NCBI RefSeq assembly: GCF_026241195.1
Contig: NZ_JAPFQO010000012.1
Location: 115,010 to 179,009 of the forward strand
Length of the DNA stretch: 64,000 bases
Direction: 5' to 3'
Origin: Pontibacter anaerobius
GTDB taxonomy: Bacteria > Bacteroidota > Bacteroidia > Cytophagales > Hymenobacteraceae
This document shows positions 60,342 through 64,000 of this stretch, in pieces (the stretch's first letter is position 1; the number at the start of each line of letters is the position of its first letter). The position numbers and the translations under genes were made by a program. The notes under the pieces are model-generated. The model was not told the origin of the DNA. It did no database searches and worked only from the letters and a program-made list of their open reading frames with translations.

Positions 60342-60950
60342 ATGCGTGCGTTACTGCTGATAGACATACAGAATGATTTCCTGCCCGGCGGCTCGCTAGC
60401 CGTGCCCGAGGGCGATGCCATCATCCCCATCGTGAACAGGCTGCAGGGGCAGTTTGACCTGGTGGTAGCCACCCAGGACTGGCACCCGCCGCAGCACAAG
60501 AGCTTTGCCTCGCAGCACCCAAGCAAAAGTGTTTTTGAGGTGACGGAACTGAACGGGCTGGAGCAGGTGCTGTGGCCCGACCACTGTGTGCAGGGCTCTG
60601 TCGGAGCCGAGTTTTCGGCGGAGCTGGAGCAACACCGAATAGAGGCTATTTTCCGGAAGGGCACCGACCCGGAAGTGGATAGCTACAGCGGCTTTTTTGA
60701 CAACGGTTACCGCAAGAGCACCGGACTTGCCGGCAGCCTACGCGGTAAAGGGGTAACCGAAGTATACCTGGCCGGCCTTGCTGCGGATTACTGTGTATAC
60801 TTCTCGGCAAAGGATGCCTTGGCAGAGGGCTTCAAAGTATACTACCTGGAGGATGCCGTTCGCGCCATCAGCACAGAGGGCTTTCAGAAAGCCAAAGCCG
60901 ATCTGGTGGAACGCGGAGCGCAAATCATCCCGAGCCACACCTTGCTTTAA
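60342..60950 (+). CDS. pncA: Nicotinamidase, copy 2 (tandem paralogue)
   Basis: 202 codons. The same triad (Asp8, Lys in FRKGTDPE, Cys in GLAADYCVYF) and metal ligands (DWHPPQHK, WPDHC) are intact. It is highly similar to copy 1 along the whole length; I estimate about three quarters identical, with differences near residues 55-75, 85-100 and at the C-terminus. Both catalytic sites look functional, so one copy may have shifted to a related amide (for example pyrazinamide-like or other amides). Probably co-transcribed with copy 1. Confidence 0.93.
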   Translation: MRALLLIDIQNDFLPGGSLAVPEGDAIIPIVNRLQGQFDLVVATQDWHPPQHKSFASQHPSKSVFEVTELNGLEQVLWPDHCVQGSVGAEFSAELEQHRIEAIFRKGTDPEVDSYSGFFDNGYRKSTGLAGSLRGKGVTEVYLAGLAADYCVYFSAKDALAEGFKVYYLEDAVRAISTEGFQKAKADLVERGAQIIPSHTLL

Positions 60951-61279
60951 GTAAAGTATAAGTATAACATCTCCCAGAAGCTACCCTCCCAAAGGGTGGC
61001 TTTTTGTTTTCAATACTTTTTAAAAGGCTACAGAAATATCATCCATACCTCAAAAATGTACTTACAACTGCTGTTATAGGAATATTTCCATAGATATTTC
61101 TATTGCCTATATAAAAGGTCTCATGATTTCGCGTTATCTTTCCGGACACAAAACTTTTGGGCGAAGTATAGGCGCAGCAGCCTGAGGAAGTTAAGGTAAA
61201 GGGAGAACCTGAAAGTATAGGTATAGGCCTGCTTATACTTATGTGGATTTTAGCGTGCTCACTTTAACCTAACATATAC
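60951..61279. other. Intergenic region before the TonB-type receptor
   Basis: 329 bp. After the terminator it is AT-rich. TATCTTTC (61135-61142), near the -7 consensus, would give a 130-nt leader. AAGTATAA/AAGTATAG words occur at about 60955-60966, 61165 and 61212. Confidence 0.4.
60979..61010 (+). terminator. Terminator of the pncA pair
   Basis: AGC(T)ACCCT (60979-60987) / AGGGT(G)GCT (60993-61001), loop 5 nt, then TTTTGTTTT. Two overlapping AAGTATAA words precede it. Confidence 0.85.
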
Positions 61280-63739
61280 ATGAAACAAACCTTACTGCTG
61301 GCCCTGTGCCTGATGCTCTGTTCCCTTACCTGGGCACAAAGCCCCGCCACCGGCTCCATTAAAGGCATCGTGGTAGACTCCGCCAACCAGGCCCCGCTTG
61401 GCTATGTAACCGTAGTGGTGAGCCCCCCTGATAAAGACGAGGCCGTAAAAACCACCTTTACCCAGTCTGACGGCAGTTTTGAAGTGACTGGCTTGCCCCT
61501 GGCCCCTTACAAGCTTATCCTGACTTTTGTGGGATACAAACCTTTCTCGGTGGAGGTACCGGCACTGGAAGCTGGCAAGCCTGCGGACCTGGGCAAGCTA
61601 CCTATAGCCAGCTCTGCCAAGCAACTGCAGGAGGTGGAGGTAACCGCCGAGAAAATGCTCATTTCCCAGGACATCGACAAGATCAGCTACAACGTGGAGT
61701 TTGACCCGGAAAGCAAAACGCTGACGGCTCTGGACATGCTCCGCAAAGTACCGATGCTCAGCCTCGACTCGGAGGAAAACATACAGCTGAACGGCAGCCG
61801 CAACTATAAAGTGCTGGTAAACGGCCGCAACTCCACCCTCTTTGCCCGCAACCCTAAAGATGTGTTTAAAAGCATGCCGGCCAACTCCATCAAACGGATA
61901 GAGGTGATTACAGACCCGCCGGCCAAGTATGACGCCGAGGGCATTGGCGGTATCATCAACGTAGTGACGCACAACGAAACTTCAAACGGCTATAACGGCA
62001 GCGTGAGCTTAACGCAGTCCTGGCCGGGGAGCCGTTTTGGCTCGGGCAACATAAAAGCAAAAGTGGGCAAGTTTGGCATCTCGGCTTATGGAGGCGTCAG
62101 TGACTTTAACACCCCCGTGCAAAACTCATACTTTGAGCGCTTCGATAAAAACACGGGCACAGAGCTGCTGCAGAGAAGCAACGGGAGCTCCGAGAGCAGG
62201 TACAAATACTTTGACAGTGAGATGAGCTACGAGATAGACACACTCAACCTGCTGTCGGCAAAGTTTAGTGTGTATGGAGGGAACTGGGGGCAACTGGGCC
62301 TGCAAACGGTGGAGCAGCTGAGTGCAGCCGGAGTCCGCACGCAGGCTTTTAACCGCAACCAGTCCACCAACGAGTACTGGAAGAACATGGACGCAGGCCT
62401 GGACTACCAGCACACATTCAAGCGAAACAAGGAACAGCTCCTCACCCTATCTTATAAGATCGGGAACAATGGCAGCGAAGATAAAACCAGCCTCAACTTC
62501 GAGAATATAGTAAACTACAGGGGGCCGCTGGACACGCGCACCGTGAACGAGGGGCGCTCCATAGAGCAGACCATGCAGGTGGATTATGTGCACCCGGTTA
62601 AGAAGCATACCCTGGAAGTAGGCGCCAAAACCATCCTGCGCGACAACGGTAGCGACTACTTTTACCGTAACCTAAACCCCGAATCCAACACCTTTGAGGA
62701 AGTACCAGAGCTGAGCAACGAGTTCGATTATAACCAGGATATCTACGCTGCTTATACTTCGGCCAGCCTGCGCTACGACAAGTGGGGCATCCGGGCAGGC
62801 ACCCGCCTGGAGCAAACCGTGGTGGATGCCCACTTCAAGTCTTCGGGTTCGGTGGCGGAGCAGGATTACCTGAACCTGATCCCGAGCCTTACCCTGACGC
62901 GCACCCTGAAAAACATGGCTACCCTGAAGCTGTCCTATACCCAGCGCATCGAGCGCCCGAGCCTGTGGTACCTGAACCCGTACGTGAACCGCCAGAACGA
63001 GAAGGCTGTATCTTTCGGCAACCCGAACCTAAAGGCCGCAACCAGCCACGTTTTCAGCCTGGCCCACAGCATGTTTAAGAACAGCAACTCCCTGAACAGC
63101 ACACTAACCCATACGTTTACCAACAACGCCATCCAGAGCTACACAATCTTTACTCCGGCCGACTCGGTAACTACCACCACCTACGGCAACATCGGGCGAA
63201 ATGGCACCACGACCCTCTCCCTCAACGGTAACTCTACCCTGTTCAAGAAGCTAAGCCTGAGCCTGAACGGGTCGTTTTCTTACAGCCAGCTGAGCGGCAA
63301 TATAGAGGGCAAAGACCTGGAGAACAGTGGCGTGAGCGGTTACATGTACAGCTACATCAGCTACCGCTTCGAGAAGAACTGGCGCGCCAGCATGAACGGT
63401 GGCTACTATGCGCCACGGGTGCTGCTGCAGGGCCGCTCTAACGGCCAGTTTTGGAGCGGATTCTCCGTCAGCAAGGATTTCCTGAAGGATGAGAAAGCCA
63501 GTATCAGCCTATCGGTTAACAACCCGTTTAGCAAGTACTTTACCGGCTACAGCGACATCAGCGGCCAGAATTTTGACCAGCGCAGCGAGTACACCTACCA
63601 GCGCCGCCGCATAAACATCGGCTTCAGCTACAAGTTCGGTAAGCTGAAAGAGGACATTAAGCGCACCAAGCGCGGCATTAAAAACGATGACCTGAAAAGC
63701 GGCGGCGGAGACAATGGCGGCGGAGGCGGCGGCAACTAA
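61280..63739 (+). CDS. TonB-dependent-receptor-like outer-membrane protein (OMP_b-brl_3 type)
   Basis: 819 codons. A signal peptide (ALCLMLCSLTWAQ) precedes an N-terminal carboxypeptidase-regulatory-like domain (GSIKGIVVDSANQAPLGYVTVVV ... DGSFEVTGLPLAPYKLILTFVGY), a plug-like region (LDMLRKVPMLSLDSEENIQLNGSRNYKVLVNGRNSTLFARNPKDVFKSMPANSIKRIEVITDPPAKYDAEGIGGIINVVTH) and a barrel ending with INIGFSYKFGKLKEDIKR. The gly-rich tail (SGGGDNGGGGGGN) lies after the barrel. Related proteins take up peptides, siderophores or oligosaccharides; no SusD-like partner is next to it, so the substrate is unknown. Confidence 0.88.
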   Translation: MKQTLLLALCLMLCSLTWAQSPATGSIKGIVVDSANQAPLGYVTVVVSPPDKDEAVKTTFTQSDGSFEVTGLPLAPYKLILTFVGYKPFSVEVPALEAGKPADLGKLPIASSAKQLQEVEVTAEKMLISQDIDKISYNVEFDPESKTLTALDMLRKVPMLSLDSEENIQLNGSRNYKVLVNGRNSTLFARNPKDVFKSMPANSIKRIEVITDPPAKYDAEGIGGIINVVTHNETSNGYNGSVSLTQSWPGSRFGSGNIKAKVGKFGISAYGGVSDFNTPVQNSYFERFDKNTGTELLQRSNGSSESRYKYFDSEMSYEIDTLNLLSAKFSVYGGNWGQLGLQTVEQLSAAGVRTQAFNRNQSTNEYWKNMDAGLDYQHTFKRNKEQLLTLSYKIGNNGSEDKTSLNFENIVNYRGPLDTRTVNEGRSIEQTMQVDYVHPVKKHTLEVGAKTILRDNGSDYFYRNLNPESNTFEEVPELSNEFDYNQDIYAAYTSASLRYDKWGIRAGTRLEQTVVDAHFKSSGSVAEQDYLNLIPSLTLTRTLKNMATLKLSYTQRIERPSLWYLNPYVNRQNEKAVSFGNPNLKAATSHVFSLAHSMFKNSNSLNSTLTHTFTNNAIQSYTIFTPADSVTTTTYGNIGRNGTTTLSLNGNSTLFKKLSLSLNGSFSYSQLSGNIEGKDLENSGVSGYMYSYISYRFEKNWRASMNGGYYAPRVLLQGRSNGQFWSGFSVSKDFLKDEKASISLSVNNPFSKYFTGYSDISGQNFDQRSEYTYQRRRINIGFSYKFGKLKEDIKRTKRGIKNDDLKSGGGDNGGGGGGN

Positions 63740-64000
63740 CACCATTGAAGGTATAGCCTGGTTGTGCTGAGGAATGACCGGGCTATATTTAAAGTAGGTG
63801 GATTTATGTATATTGTGATTGGGGTGGACTTAATTAACTCCGCACATAATGCTGATAAACGTCATAGTGACTTTTACACAGTAGTTGGCCGTGATTGGGA
63901 TTATTTTCAGGTTTTAAAGTGGCGTGTCTTTCAGGCTTTTTTAGGGCTGGGCGGCATCAAAGGCCACTAAAGCGGGGCAACGATCAGAAAAAGAGCCAAA
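63740..64000. other. Right-end intergenic region
   Basis: 261 bp to the window edge. One 54- to 68-codon plus-strand frame (63764 or 63806 to 63970) has some protein-like features but a weak start and no context; I cannot support it. Confidence 0.3.

Larger units (their letters stand above)
1..64000. repeat. Dispersed AAGTAT / AAGTATAA word
   Basis: The hexamer AAGTAT (reverse ATACTT), most often extended to AAGTATAA, AAGTATAG or AAGTATGG, is scattered on both strands through coding and non-coding DNA. Between about 36.0 and 41.0 kb I marked roughly two dozen copies by eye, where about two or three would be expected for a hexamer counted on both strands. Checked full octamers include 9820-9827, 12421-12428, 12428-12435, 19764-19771, 25790-25797, 37201-37208, 39476-39483 and 46713-46720, and reverse copies at 9868-9875 and 19813-19820. 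In genes it is read as Ser-Ile or Lys-Tyr; between genes it often touches terminators. The function is not known to me. Confidence 0.8.

Noticed and set aside
63764..63970. Small frame at the right edge
   Set aside because: GTG start, no domain, and the window ends shortly after; insufficient support.

Overview
The window looks like chromosomal DNA of a Bacteroidota member, most likely Cytophagales/Hymenobacteraceae (Pontibacter-like). The evidence is TAnnTTTG-type -7 promoter elements, near-absence of Shine-Dalgarno sequences, lipoprotein signals followed by Cys, an OMP_b-brl_3 TonB-type receptor, the long form of PurF, and a mid-GC sequence with AT-rich intergenic patches. There are no rRNA or tRNA genes, CRISPR arrays, transposases or phage genes that I can see. 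One six-base core, AAGTAT (usually as AAGTATAA / TTATACTT), recurs far more often than chance on both strands, inside and outside genes.

Layout. 1-3 kb: 3' truncated-by-window sensor (NIT-HAMP-GAF) and small unknown proteins. 3.3-9 kb: Dcp-type M3 peptidase, small membrane protein, ClC channel with CBS domains, AT-rich patch with a lone lipoprotein. 9.3-15.3 kb: DUF4168 protein, YceI protein, beta-carbonic anhydrase, aldo/keto reductase, ElaA-type acetyltransferase, a repeat-rich gap, Bcr/CflA exporter, DUF3820 protein. 15.8-19.8 kb: fructan operon (sugar MFS permease, PfkB fructokinase, GH32 lipoprotein). 19.8-25.3 kb: RsuA-family pseudouridine synthase, lipoprotein/GNAT/outer-membrane trio, gluconokinase, small HTH protein. 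25.3-33 kb: frameshifted META-domain lipoprotein gene, a strongly disordered Tyr/Arg/Asp-rich protein, PhoD-like phosphatase, two secreted amidohydrolases. 33-36.4 kb: BamA-like barrel and PurF. 36.4-46.2 kb: half of the complex I operon (nuoH-I-J-K-L-M-N, minus strand), with two small membrane genes and a CDF transporter inserted, followed by purF. 46.4-52.9 kb: MurI, RDD protein, SPW-repeat protein, ABC-F protein, possible CotH-like protein, alkaline-phosphatase-superfamily lipoprotein. 53.4-54.6 kb: phenylalanine 4-hydroxylase with an attenuator-like leader. 54.6-64 kb: unknown protein, CaiB/BaiF CoA-transferase, YebC, a 28-codon membrane peptide, DEAD-box helicase, tandem nicotinamidases, TonB-type outer-membrane protein.

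Most striking observations: (1) a 47-codon leader peptide with 11 tyrosines, followed by an intrinsic terminator, directly upstream of phenylalanine 4-hydroxylase, the enzyme that makes tyrosine. This has the logic of a tyrosine-sensing transcription attenuator. (2) The dispersed AAGTATAA word, often paired in inverted orientation around terminators, like the arrangement of DNA-uptake words in Neisseria. (3) A 28-residue hydrophobic peptide gene with its own terminator. (4) A cluster of four hairpins sharing a CAAGTT-like core inside the nuo operon, and a compact 17-bp inverted-repeat element upstream of that operon.
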